This document shows positions 63,917 through 64,000 of a stretch of DNA of 64,000 bases, one piece after another; the first letter of the stretch is position 1, and each line of letters starts with the position of its first letter. Position numbers and translations under genes: made by a program. Source of the stretch: Ariolimax columbianus (taxonomy: Eukaryota; Mollusca; Gastropoda; Stylommatophora; Arionidae); assembly GCA_036924085.1 (NCBI GenBank), contig JAVGWX010000005.1, forward strand, positions 91,891,764 through 91,955,763, given 5' to 3'. A model generated the notes under the pieces. The model saw nothing but the letters and a program-made list of their open reading frames with translations. It did not search any database and was not told where the DNA came from.

Positions 63917-64000
63917 CACCTACGTATCTATTTATCCATATATCTGTCAATACATTGTTTATTCCAATTGCTCAGGTCCATCAGAAAGATTATATTAACA

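Overview
This window looks like repeat-dominated DNA from an animal genome. I see no operons, ribosome-binding sites or dense long ORFs. Instead there are 5'-truncated non-LTR retrotransposons, tRNA-derived SINEs, mariner and hAT relics, long TA/CA microsatellites and many minisatellites. Several non-LTR lineages that carry RNase H, together with SINEs that carry a conserved block after the tRNA head, suggest an invertebrate, most likely a lophotrochozoan such as a mollusc. That assignment is inference. I found no host gene I can name; one 87-bp candidate coding exon (minus strand, 29484-29570) is the best sign of host coding sequence.

Layout. 0.4-2.8 kb: decayed Thr/Ser-rich (mucin-like) sequence with a 36-bp (12-codon) repeat array, split by a dispersed repeat. 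3.2-15.6 kb: a retrotransposon cluster. A two-part plus-strand element (3255-8248) is followed by a 29-bp satellite that took a small RNase H element (9193-10188, 12-bp target duplication) and a minus-strand element (10293-15466, 13-bp target duplication). The latter was itself split by a younger plus-strand copy of the same family (12072-14563, 12-bp target duplication), which still has an open 857-codon frame. 16-25 kb: dispersed repeats, a CR1-like reverse transcriptase tail, a 1.9-kb pyrimidine-rich tract and a 30-bp minisatellite. 26-33 kb: SINEs, RNase H and RTE-like relics, and the candidate exon. 33.8-34.3 kb: a minisatellite of about 20 bp. 36-42 kb: dispersed repeats, a short tail of the 3-15 kb family, and an RTE-like relic with an internal 50-bp x5 expansion. 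44-47 kb: a 28-bp array holding two opposed SINEs, beside a hAT (ZBED/SCAND3-type) transposase relic. 48-52 kb: a dispersed repeat with a 37-bp x9 expansion, and RT and RNase H relics. 54-55 kb: a palindromic mariner derivative. 57-63 kb: AT-rich minisatellites and a second mariner relic.

The recurring theme is minisatellites made by tandem expansion of a segment inside a transposon or dispersed repeat (39.1, 40.9, 49.1 and 61.7 kb, probably 44.4 kb), and retroelements landing repeatedly in one satellite. Family labels (NLR-A, SINE-1, DR-2 and so on) are local names for this window only. All similarity statements come from reading the sequence by eye and from general knowledge of the protein families.
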